30,505 nucleotides of DNA. Source: Acanthaster planci (lineage: Eukaryota > Echinodermata > Asteroidea > Valvatida > Acanthasteridae). The position numbers and the translations under genes are program-made. The notes beneath the pieces were generated by a model, which had not been told where the DNA came from, made no database searches, and was given only the letters and a program-made list of their open reading frames with translations. The stretch is taken from NCBI RefSeq assembly GCF_001949145.1, contig NW_019091512.1, positions 1 through 30,505 on the forward strand, read 5' to 3'. Positions 22,101-29,184 of the stretch are shown piece after piece. Within the stretch, counting starts at the first letter, position 1; every line of letters starts with the position of its first letter.

Positions 22101-25100
22101 AGGGTAATGGAGTCCTGAAACAACATTCAAGCTCTTATTCATCTATGATGTTACGAATGATGAGGGAAGTTATAAAACATGGAGTGGAAAGAGCCTGGAA
22201 TCATCATACATGTACCAATACATGTACATGTATGTGCATAACATGTACATGACTTCCATGCATGTACTATACATGTACACTGTACATAAGCAGTGTGTCG
22301 TCTCATGTTTTCAGATGCCTTGCTTCATCTTTCTTTTCCTCATTGTGCAGTTTCATGTTCAAGGTTCCAGAAGATGTTGGTGTTGTTACCATAGCAACCC
22401 GCATGACACAAGGCAAAGGTGAGAACAATTCTAAGTAAAACTGTATCACTGTAAATCCTCCTGCTGTTTTCTGTCCGTGTCGTTTCTTGCATCACGTTTG
22501 CTCCATTGTTTGTTTTTTTCCATCCCAGCCAAGGGTCATAGTGTGTATTCAGTGGTCGCAGTTGATTCTTAAATGCTGTCAGCAGCAACTGTGCAAGCAC
22601 ATGTACATGTAAAACCATAGTTATACAGTTTACATGTACTGTATAAAGTGTGCACATTTTAGTGCATTGTCTTAAGCTCTCTGCCACTAGATGGCGCAAT
22701 TTGTGCTTGCTCCCTGTTGGCTCATGAACGATGATGTGTTCGACCAAATGTCGCATTTGTGCTTATTACTACATGTACTAATTTTGTCAATACATTGTCC
22801 ATGTACTGGTACCTTTGGCAGCGTAATCTTCAGTTTTGTGATAATCATTGTCATATACATTGTCATTGCTCATGTCTCATTCTTCACCATGAAAAATATG
22901 ATGGTCACTACCCCTACAACTGTCTTTCTGTATCAGTGTCAACGTGAGTTGGAATTGCAATTCTTTTTTTTGTAGGGCGAGGTGGTAACAAATGGCTTGG
23001 CCCCATTGGCTGCGCCATGTTCTCTTTGCATGTGCGTATTCCTTTCGGCTCGGAACTTGCCGACAAGCTGCCCTTCTTGCAGCACATTGCCTCAGCAGCT
23101 GTTGTGGAGGCTGTCAGATCCATTGAAGGCTATCAGGTAAGACAGCAGCTCAGACAAGTCATTCATTAAGCATGAAGAGTCTCCACAGTGTATGCAGTAT
23201 TATGACGAGAGTGTCTTAATACACTCAAATGTACCGAAACCTTTTTCCAGTCGGTGTAACAAGGCAGCCTCATTACTGCATAAATCTTTGCTAAATTGAA
23301 TACACCTGCCAAATTACGTTAACGTTTGTCCTAAGAAGATTCTTATTTCTTTATTGCATATGCAAGACTATAAAAAGGTCTGCATGCTCTTAGAAAGGTC
23401 TGCATGCATGTGAGTGCATTATGAACTCACATGTACCAATGCCATTTCAATTAACTGAACGTTGGTCATCAACGTTAACTTAATGGGATATGTTACATGC
23501 CAAGCAACCTTTGCTGTCCTTTTTATGAAGGATATTGACATGTCCAGCTGACTGGCAAAAATTAATACCACAAGAGCAAGCCTTTATGGAGACATCACAT
23601 AATGTCAGTAAGGCATGGTTCCTTTAACATTGGCTCAGGAGCAGTCCCTGCCCAAATTTGCATGTGTGTGTGTACGAACATTTATGAATGGTTCCTCATG
23701 GGAACACAAATCTGCTATCAAACTGCGTACGTGCACCCTGTAGAAGAGCACAGCACAGGACTCTAGGGCGGAGTTCGGGCAGCTTGTTCTCGTATATTCA
23801 CGAACAGCTTGAGTTGTCGTTCTTGGGTCGGCTGCTCGAACGCCGGGAACGTACAATTGGTCATCGCTCGTAGTTAGTGACAAGCAACATGGCAGCGTCC
23901 ATGTCGTAGAAAACTATCCGAGAGTTAATGCTTGGACAACTGGGCTGATTTTTTTCTATTTAAACAGGAACATTCACTTCTGTGTTGTGAAAACTAATTA
24001 ATGTTAATTTTGCAAAACTTCCTGTTGTCTCTGACTTTGTAAACCATCTCTCTATTTTTGCAGCTGTTCAAAAATCAAAATCTCACGAGTTTTTCTGTGT
24101 ATTCCTGTAAAACCCTGATAAGGAGGTGGTGTGTGATCCTGTTCCGAGAACAGTGTTGTTGAGTCGTGTTCCCGCCGTTCAAGTGCGAGAACAAGAAACC
24201 GGGGCAAGAACACTGCGCCCGAACTCGATCACGATTGCAGTCTCACTCCAATCGGAATATTGTTTTAATGTAGAGCAGTGTGTACTTTTTATAGTTGAAT
24301 TGGACACCTGAGGGGAAATTGAAACTCACCATGCGGTGTTTGACTTCGACTATTATACTCAGGATATGGATCTAAGGCTGAAGTGGCCCAACGACATCTA
24401 TTACAGCGACAAGATGAAACTGGGCGGTGTCATCGTCAACTCAAGCTCTTTGGACAACGTGTTCCATGCAATTATTGGTAAGTCACTGTCACTATGATCA
24501 CCTGAGAATATTAGGGAAGGAGGCACAGCCAGCCACCAATCAGAACTTTTGCTGCTCTGAACCGTTTAAGAAGTTAGTGGAGTACCGGATGATTTAAGCG
24601 TTTACAAGGACAGATTTTAACTATAGAAGTGTTTGATTACTTTATGCAGCAACAACACCATTGTTATTTCAGCAGATTTAATATAATAAGCGTATTGTTT
24701 AGGATGCTACGTAAGGAATTACTTGGTAGTCTGGTATTGGCATCTTTGTTATTTGGCGCTTCTTGTTCGGTACCGGTATTCCAGATTTCTTCTTTTTTCA
24801 TCTTACAGGTTGCGGTTTCAACGTTGATAACAGTGACCCCACTATCTGCATCAACGACCTCGTCCGTCTCCACAACAAGCAGACCAACAGTGACCTGCCG
24901 TTGCTGACCGTAGAGCAGCTCATCGCCAGAGCCGTCAATCAGATCGAAAGCCTCATTGGTGGGTTCCAGAGAGAGGGGCCCAAGTTGTTCCTGGAGACGT
25001 ACTATAGGAGATGGCTGCACAGGTATGGGATCAGAAATATATCGGGGGTACAAGAAAAGGTGCGAGTCTTGTACATTTAGGTTTTCATAAATAATTGAGA

Positions 25101-26354
25101 ACTCAGTCTCAGTCAAAGTCAATTATGGTATCGTGTTTTGATAGCGCGACAGAATTTCATGCTGTTCTTTTTTATTTTATGCAGTTGTGTTTTGTCTTGA
25201 TTAGTCATTTATAAATACCTCAGACAGTCTCCCTATTCAGCTACGTGCAACGTAAATGTGTATCAATATTTGATTATGCCCACTGAGAAGTGATAATGCC
25301 CACTGAGATTGATAATGCCTGTGGAGTAAATCACGTGCTGGTATCTGGATATGAGACAGTTTCTTCATTCCTATTGGTCAAGAGTCTTGCGCTTCATGGG
25401 CTCACCTGTGGCCCAGGCATTGTTCGCATCCATCTCCAGTGGCCAAGCACATTATGTATTCCCTTATTTACCCATGAACTAGTCATTTTGACCCCCACCC
25501 TCATATACTTTTATTTTCCTCCTTGCATCGAGGAAGGGCAGCACTGTGCTTTAGTCTTCAGAGTCCATCGTAATTCCTCACAAATAAATCACAAGTCCTC
25601 AAAAATTCATCACAAGTCCTCACAAGTCAATCGCAAGACCTCACAAGTTCCTCACAACTCTTTCACAGGTCCTCAGAAGTTATGAAGTCCGAAGTCTGGT
25701 CACAAGCCATTCTAACAAAATGTGCTAAAGGGCACTTTCTGTCTCATTGTCCATCAACTGTCACTAGCAACCGGACTCATGATGTTGCTCGTGTTGGGCT
25801 CAAATCCAGCTCCCTGTTAAGGGATCAGTCTTGCCCAAGATACATGTACAAGTATGCTTTATTGGCAAAATTGCTCATTCCAATTGGGAAACATCTACTT
25901 TTCCTTCAGAGAACAGTGCTTGTTCTTAAATTGGAGCAGTGGTCTATGTGTTCACTCTTCATGTAACTGGGGAACAGCTTGTTCCAAATGGGAACACAGT
26001 GAATTCCCACATGCCCTAAGCATGGGCAACAATCAAGACCTAGCTCCAGGCAACATACTGAGATGCAAGTGGGAGCGTTCCAATGAGAACAGGAATGTTC
26101 CAACTTTTGAAACACTCCCTGACTGATAACTGTTTCAATTGGAAATACATGTACATGTTTTTCTCACATTCGACAGTGGCTGTAAGGTGCGCCTGGAAAA
26201 TGAGTCAGGGCCAGAGGTAACGGTAGAAGGACTGGACAAGTCTGGCTTCCTCTTGGTTAGAGACCAGGAGGGGGTGCTACACAGTGTTCAACCAGATGGC
26301 AACAGCTTTGACATGACCAAAAATCTGGTGCTGATGAAGGAGAGAACACAGTGA
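9909..26354 (+). CDS. HLCS: Holocarboxylase synthetase (biotin--protein ligase), ten coding exons
   Basis: The enzyme activates biotin with ATP to biotinyl-5'-AMP and transfers it to a lysine of the carboxylases (pyruvate, propionyl-CoA, methylcrotonyl-CoA, acetyl-CoA), in cytosol and mitochondria. Ten exons join in phase to 2670 nt (889 aa plus stop), near the length of the long vertebrate isoform. Order: hydrophobic N-terminus (1-20), unassigned conserved-looking region (about 88-204), Ser/Pro-rich linker (about 215-300), BPL_N/GATase1-like region (from about 335), connecting region (495-640), biotin ligase catalytic domain (about 640-800) and C-terminal barrel (about 831-889). Catalytic landmarks are GKGRGGNKW (666-674), KWPNDIYY (728-735), the lysine of KMKLGG (740) and GCGFNV (760-765). 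Every intron starts GT and ends AG. The ATG at 9909 follows an in-frame TAA (9900-9902). The orthology call is firm; the exact 5' end is the weakest part of the model. Confidence 0.95.
11561..11843. repeat. 152-bp tandem duplication in HLCS intron 1
   Basis: The unit starting AATTGTTGGAAAAAGGAATA at 11561 recurs at 11713 and stays aligned through ACCACAAATAC, TGCTTCGCCTTAAGAAACAC and CTGCACTTTTTTGCAATACA to TTTAAATAA. Differences are a few substitutions and a short deletion in the poly-T region of unit 2. High similarity points to a recent duplication. Confidence 0.9.
13147..13206. repeat. Mixed GTACATGTAC / GTACCGGTAC array in HLCS intron 1
   Basis: Contains ACATGTACATATGTATACC, then AGTACATGTACCGGTACATA (GTACCGGTAC at 13180-13189) and CACATGTACATG. 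Palindromes with different cores interlock here by sharing the GTAC ends. Confidence 0.85.
14701..15052 (+). CDS. HLCS: HLCS exon 2 (residues 88-204 plus first base of 205)
   Basis: The acceptor is a pyrimidine-rich tract ending CACCAACAG at 14700; the donor is TCT|GTGAGT at 15053, leaving one base. The exon encodes an acidic/Ser-rich start ([12 protein letters not shown], then PASSSSLDS), a basic stretch ([16 protein letters not shown]) and a compact segment ending [15 protein letters not shown] cannot assign a named domain; it belongs to the N-terminal extension of the long HLCS form. Open frame continues upstream to 14509, but that part is AT-rich with no protein character and is treated as intron. 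Confidence 0.85.
15257..15291. repeat. Perfect inverted repeat, 17-bp arms around one base
   Basis: CCATACATGTATATTAC (15257-15273), a single A, then its exact complement (15275-15291). It would form a cruciform or hairpin. It lies in HLCS intron 2, 205 bases after exon 2. Confidence 0.9.
15546..15754. mobile_element. MITE-like element (about 209 bp) in HLCS intron 2
   Basis: The left arm TACAGGGTGTCCCAGAAAAG continuing ACCAAACCCTGAGGAAAGGG is complementary to the right arm around 15705-15754 (CCCCTCTCCTCAGGGTTTGG and TTTTTTCTCGGATACGG). The inner ~30 bases of the arms match closely, while the outermost bases have drifted. The TACAGGGTGTCCCA start, with a TA at the presumed boundary, is typical of Tc1/mariner-type non-autonomous elements. 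No coding capacity. Confidence 0.65.
15922..16790 (+). CDS. HLCS: HLCS exon 3 (residues 205-494), linker and BPL_N region
   Basis: This is the largest exon. The acceptor is a long pyrimidine tract ending TTTCCAAG at 15921, whose phase completes the codon left by exon 2 (t|gt, Cys205). The frame is also open upstream to an AG at 15860, but that site would not fit exon 2's phase. The first part is Pro/Ser-rich and probably disordered ([20 protein letters not shown]), followed by a basic/Gln-rich segment ([20 protein letters not shown]). From about residue 335, [10 protein letters not shown] and later [24 protein letters not shown] and the SGG turn match the BPL_N/GATase1-like region of eukaryotic HLCS. 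The donor is CTA|GTAAGT at 16791, phase 0. Confidence 0.92.
16791..18457 (+). other. HLCS: HLCS intron 3 (1667 bp)
   Basis: The exon 3 frame stays open for 60 codons past the donor to a TAG at 16971-16973. The remainder holds GTACAT clusters (about 17060-17205) and the GGATGTGAT cluster. No separate gene seen. Confidence 0.8.
17870..18084. repeat. Cluster of GGATGTGAT motifs in both orientations (HLCS intron 3)
   Basis: GGATGTGAT at 17870-17878 and 17910-17918, its complement ATCACATCC at 17939-17947 and 18008-18016, and the variant AGATGTGAT at 18076-18084. The 17910/17939 pair forms a 9-bp stem. GAGCCAGA (about 17970) also faces its complement TCTGGCTC (about 18068). This may be a decayed inverted-repeat element. 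Confidence 0.5.
18458..18640 (+). CDS. HLCS: HLCS exon 4 (residues 495-555)
   Basis: A 61-codon exon, phase 0 at both ends. The acceptor is TCTGGCAACAG at 18457 and the donor is GAG|GTACAT at 18641. It encodes [18 protein letters not shown], then a helix-like stretch ending [13 protein letters not shown], then [15 protein letters not shown], corresponding to the segment between the BPL_N region and the catalytic domain in vertebrate HLCS. The donor overlaps a GTACATGTA palindrome of the type scattered through the introns. Confidence 0.92.
18641..21356 (+). other. HLCS: HLCS intron 4 (2716 bp)
   Basis: Palindrome arrays near 19.1-19.6 kb and 20.6-20.8 kb and a (CA)n run at about 21330-21340 before the acceptor. 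Short open frames (19580-19849 minus, 20076-20306 plus) have no recognisable domain. Confidence 0.8.
20611..20801. repeat. Large GTACATGTAC / GTACCGGTAC array in HLCS intron 4
   Basis: Dense from 20611 to 20700 (with GTACCGGTAC at 20681-20690) and again at 20757-20801, where ACGTACACGTATAC variants appear. TGTACAGTGT (20636) and its complement ACACTGTACA (20689) flank the first block. Confidence 0.85.
21357..21625 (+). CDS. HLCS: HLCS exon 5 (residues 556-644 plus two bases)
   Basis: The acceptor is CTCTTCCAATACAG at 21356, just after a (CA)n microsatellite; the donor is AAAG|GTAAAT at 21626, phase 2. The exon encodes [12 protein letters not shown], a segment with [11 protein letters not shown], and [20 protein letters not shown] followed by the conserved TTM of the YTEVVPTTM segment. 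The FDFEVY...[11 protein letters not shown] part leads into the catalytic domain as in human HLCS. Confidence 0.94.
21626..22350 (+). other. HLCS: HLCS intron 5 (725 bp)
   Basis: No gene inside. It ends with a GTACAT array and a pyrimidine-rich acceptor. Confidence 0.85.
22207..22288. repeat. GTACATGTAC array in HLCS intron 5
   Basis: Repeated ACATGTAC units ending about 60 bases upstream of the exon 6 acceptor at 22350. Confidence 0.85.
22351..22418 (+). CDS. HLCS: HLCS exon 6 (residues 645-667), start of biotin-binding loop
   Basis: A 68-base exon. The acceptor is TTCCTCATTGTGCAG at 22350 and the donor is AAAG|GTGAGA at 22419. It encodes [20 protein letters not shown] followed by GK, the first part of the GKGRGGN biotin/ATP-binding loop, which continues in exon 7 through a split glycine codon (g|gg). 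Splitting this loop between exons is a useful position for comparing gene structures across animals. Confidence 0.95.
22419..22975 (+). other. HLCS: HLCS intron 6 (557 bp)
   Basis: Interrupts the biotin-binding loop codon. Unremarkable AT-rich sequence with one ACATGTACATGT unit near 22600. Confidence 0.9.
22976..23136 (+). CDS. HLCS: HLCS exon 7 (residues 668-721), catalytic domain
   Basis: The acceptor is a T-run ending TGTAG at 22975 and the donor is CAG|GTAAGA at 23137, phase 0. The exon completes the biotinyl-AMP loop (GRGGNKW; the Arg equivalent to the one mutated in human HLCS deficiency, R508, is present at 669), then [16 protein letters not shown] and the helix [19 protein letters not shown]. 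All are hallmarks of the biotin protein ligase fold (BPL_LplA_LipB family). Confidence 0.97.
23137..24362 (+). other. HLCS: HLCS intron 7 (1226 bp)
   Basis: Holds copy B of the dispersed inverted-repeat element (23771-24226), which ends 136 bases before exon 8. It also has a small direct repeat AAAGGTCTGCATGC at about 23375 and 23395. Confidence 0.9.
23771..24226 (+). mobile_element. Dispersed inverted-repeat-ended element, copy B (456 bp), in HLCS intron 7
   Basis: It begins GAGTTCGGGCAGCTTGTTCT and ends with GCCCGAACTC (24217-24226), the complement of the start. The complementarity continues inward imperfectly (e.g. CGAACGCCGGGAAC near the left end against the complement of GTTCCCGCCGTTCAAG near the right end). 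Much of its length aligns in the same orientation with 8680-9096, with shared landmarks such as GTTAATGCTTGGA, CAAAACCCTGA and GAGAACAGTGTT. No ORF of note lies inside, so it looks like a non-autonomous DNA element. I see no clear target-site duplication. Confidence 0.7.
24363..24477 (+). CDS. HLCS: HLCS exon 8 (residues 722-759), KWPNDIYY motif
   Basis: The acceptor is TATTATACTCAG at 24362 and the donor is ATTG|GTAAGT at 24478, leaving one base. The exon encodes [20 protein letters not shown] and [27 protein letters not shown] is the signature of the catalytic core, and the Lys of KMKLGG (residue 740) aligns with the BirA lysine that contacts the biotinyl phosphate (K183). Confidence 0.97.
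24478..24808 (+). other. HLCS: HLCS intron 8 (331 bp)
   Basis: No additional feature beyond a T-rich acceptor tract. The minus-strand open frame at 24664-25122 is antisense to exon 9 and not supported. Confidence 0.9.
24809..25022 (+). CDS. HLCS: HLCS exon 9 (residues 760-830 plus two bases)
   Basis: The acceptor is TTTTCATCTTACAG at 24808; the donor is CAC AG|GTATGG at 25023, phase 2. The exon encodes the GCGFNV turn, [11 protein letters not shown], a helix [20 protein letters not shown] and ETYYRRWLH. It completes the catalytic domain and leads to the C-terminal barrel. Open frame continues past the donor for 19 codons, but exon 10 joined here restores the conserved LHSG sequence. Confidence 0.96.
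25272..25320. repeat. Short tandem repeat of GATAATGCCCACTGAGA
   Basis: GATTATGCCCACTGAGAAGT (25272), GATAATGCCCACTGAGATT (25292) and a partial GATAATGCC (25311), period 19-20 bases, in HLCS intron 9. Confidence 0.75.
25575..25679. repeat. 21-bp minisatellite, five units, in HLCS intron 9
   Basis: Units start at 25575, 25596, 25617, 25638 and 25659, each exactly 21 bases, with consensus close to TCCTCACAAGTTAATCACAAG. The last two units are the most diverged. Because 21 is divisible by three, an open frame across it (25290-25685) reads as a 7-residue repeat ([21 protein letters not shown]). Confidence 0.85.
26177..26354 (+). CDS. HLCS: HLCS exon 10 (residues 831-889), C-terminal barrel and stop
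   Basis: The acceptor is TCACATTCGACAG at 26176; the first base completes Ser831. The exon encodes [31 protein letters not shown] and [16 protein letters not shown], the small beta-barrel domain of biotin ligases that supports ligation to the acceptor protein. The PDGNSFDM motif is the same as in vertebrate HLCS. The stop TGA is at 26352-26354. Confidence 0.96.
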
Positions 26355-26585
26355 GCCCTCGCTTGGTCAGATGCACGCAACTTGAGACCAAGACCCACAT
26401 TCATTTGAAAGTGACATTAAGGAGGATAAAGATGTATAAATATTAGACAGTGCTACCACCGTAGAAGGGTTACATTTAACTGTATTTGCACAATTTTACT
26501 CCTTTTTGAACATTTTTTTGGGTTTAATTTTTCTACAGTTACTAGTTCTGGTCAGAATAAAGTCAGGTTTTCAAAAACTATTGTT
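26355..26585 (+). other. HLCS: Probable HLCS 3' UTR
   Basis: AT-rich sequence between the stop codon and a canonical AATAAA. The distal end is estimated at 10-30 bases past the signal; no transcript evidence is visible in DNA alone. Confidence 0.6.
26556..26561 (+). promoter_or_regulatory. HLCS: Polyadenylation signal AATAAA for HLCS
   Basis: Perfect AATAAA about 200 bases after the HLCS stop codon, followed by a T-rich stretch (TTGTTTTTAATTTTG) that could serve as a downstream element. Confidence 0.7.
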
Positions 26586-29184
26586 TTTAATTTTGCTAAT
26601 GTTATCAGTTTCATCATCATGTATAAAAGTCTTCAAAGAAAGATTATGTTGTATTATTGTATCATCAAATTCTTAATGGAAATCACCATGATGGTTCTTA
26701 ATAGACCACCCACATGCATAGGTGTTGATACCCTACATGTACATTGGTTGGATTTAGGTAGAGGCTGAAAAAGTTTCATGAATCGCATCAGAGCCTTGTG
26801 TTCTCGGGACTGAAGATCAATTGTTGGATTGAAGTCCATCACAGGCAGGTCTCATCTAGAGTCAAATCACAGTTGATATCACAAGGCCGGTGAAACAGTT
26901 GATGGAATGAACAATCTCATGGTCATCATTAACCTGGTAGTGGCTTGACACAAGACGCCTGGCCTATTGAGAACTGAAATACAACAATGCTGTAACTTCC
27001 ACACCTATAGTTTCTTTTCAATTGAGGGCTCTTTGGTTGCCTTTTTTTTTTTAAACTTGGTTGCAGGATTTAAGCACGTTGTGTGTAAATTTTGACCTTT
27101 TCAACATTTTTGAATGCAGACAGTTTATACTAGACGCATCAACATAGACGAAAAAAACACCTATGTTTACAACCAAAGAAATTAACAGTAAAAGTTGACT
27201 GCAATGTGTGCTGTGGAAATGTTCGAGGTTGGACTACACAAGTTCTTTGACATTATAGGTATTTTAACTGTGTGACTTCCTACTTCTCTTGAGTTTTTCC
27301 TGCGTCATTTGTATTTTAATGCCAATTACACTGCAGCATAAGTAATTCAGTCTAAAACAGAAATGTTCCCTTTAATGATGTTAAAAATCTGTAAACGGTG
27401 AACTTTTGAAAAGAATCTCTTACTGTTTTTTTTTTGCAGTCAGTCAAAAATGCATCAAGAACTGCATATCTACAAATCCCATTTGGTTTACTTTGTAATT
27501 CCCCCCCCCCAGTAATTTTTATTTGGGCAATATTTTTCTTGAATTCCTATAACCATTAGAGTTTTTTCTTGTAATCTAAACCGTCATTACTTGGAATTGT
27601 AATTTCGAATTGAATCAAATCTTTGGATGTTTGGTTGTCTCCCTGTAGGAAGTGTGTTGGAACACATGGGTGCAGAGCGTGTATCGTTTTGTGGCAGTTT
27701 CAATTAGATGTAAATATATTATACATGTGCTTTTTTCGGTCGTAAACATAAAAATCCATGCATATGACATGGAAAGTGAGAGGCTTGCATCGTAATAATT
27801 TGGCCACAAGCACAGATATAATGAACAGTCTGCGAGGCGCTCATGTGCTTACAAAAGTGAGCATTATGCTAGTTTGAATATTAGGCCTGTGCACGCGTTT
27901 TTTTTTTCCAGTAGTCGTAGGGAATCCTTGGATTTTTATATACATGTGTTATTTTCTTCCAAGTCTTTTTTCTTACAGGTTTTTCTTACAACACAGTTGT
28001 CAGGTGAACTTCCATTGACAAAAGAAGTTCCCTTTTTCAATGCATGGTAGCTTTATGGAGTGTTTGTTCTGGCAGTGCTGTGCTAAACATGGTAACGAAC
28101 AACCTCAAAGTCGGACACATAGTAATTATGTATTAAACAATACATGTGTGCTGATTGGTTCAGTTATGGGAGTCGGTGCGTGGCGTCCTGAATAATTACT
28201 GTTGTTACATGTGTCGTGGAGTACCCTAAATTCGCGCAAACAAATCTTCGCGCATCCAACTCTCTCGCCGTGAAACTCTTCAACGAAATTATGCACCGAC
28301 ATTAATTTACTGTCGGCGATCGATCGTCACTTCAACGTTTTTTCTTTTTGCAGCTGGGTCTATGTGCGAATTAAAAGCTTTTCCAGGGAGAAATCGGAAA
28401 AAAATGTCGACTGTGCATAAAGCTTTACTTTACAGACTAAGTACAAAAATGAACCGGTGAAATTGTCTTGAAAATGGATAAATGATCGCCGTTCGTTCAC
28501 GATCGATGTTGAACGTCCGATGCGAGCACTAATGATGACTTGGATCAACTTTCGCCAAATATTGAGAGCCTTATCAAACATACGGAGCCAGAAAAGTACT
28601 GTGCACCTTATATTTTGAGATTCCCGTTGTCGACGACGGGCGCGGATTCGGTAGCATTGTATTTTTGTGACTTTTTCAGAAGTACACTTAGAAAGAGAAG
28701 TTTTGTCATAATACCTAGAAAAAGAACTCATTAATGCTAATTATGATTTATTTGAAAGAATAAAAATGAATGCCTCACTGTAACTTCAAATTAAATTGGA
28801 AGAAAAAAATTAGAATCGAGGAGAACCCAAAAGAGAAAGTGATGGGAAGTCAAGCTTTTGCGAATTGAATTCCTCATTCAACAGACATTAACTGGCACAT
28901 TTTTCAGAAGTAGGGCATTACTGATACCCCGTAAAATGACGTTGGCAATGTACGTACGCGAATTATGGTGACGTAGGTTTTACCCCAGCCGATCCGACAC
29001 GTTTGCAGACGACATTGTTTCTGCTGCTTCGGTGACATCTGATGTTCTTCATAATATATTATTCCTTTTAGGATGTTAGTCAAACTTTCAAATACTGAAA
29101 ATGAAGCCATAAAAAATTACTGTAGGCCTTTATTTCAAAACAGATTTTGGTCAAAGTATTATATAAATCTAATATAATTAATCA
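26586..29184. other. Intergenic sequence between HLCS and the retroelement
   Basis: No recognisable gene. Contains a C10 run near 27500 and a region at about 28215-28660 with more CpG than its surroundings (TTCGCGC twice, CGATCGATCG). The 123-codon minus-strand open frame at 28360-28731 has no domain I recognise. Confidence 0.55.

Larger units (their letters stand above)
25023..26176 (+). other. HLCS: HLCS intron 9 (1154 bp)
   Basis: Holds two short tandem repeats (25272-25320, 25575-25679) and a possible inverted-repeat-bounded segment at 25877-26146. Confidence 0.85.

Noticed and set aside
24664-25122. 152-codon minus-strand open frame
   Set aside because: Antisense to HLCS exon 9.
28360-28731. 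123-codon minus-strand open frame
   Set aside because: No domain recognised and no splice or start context; kept only as a note within the intergenic region.
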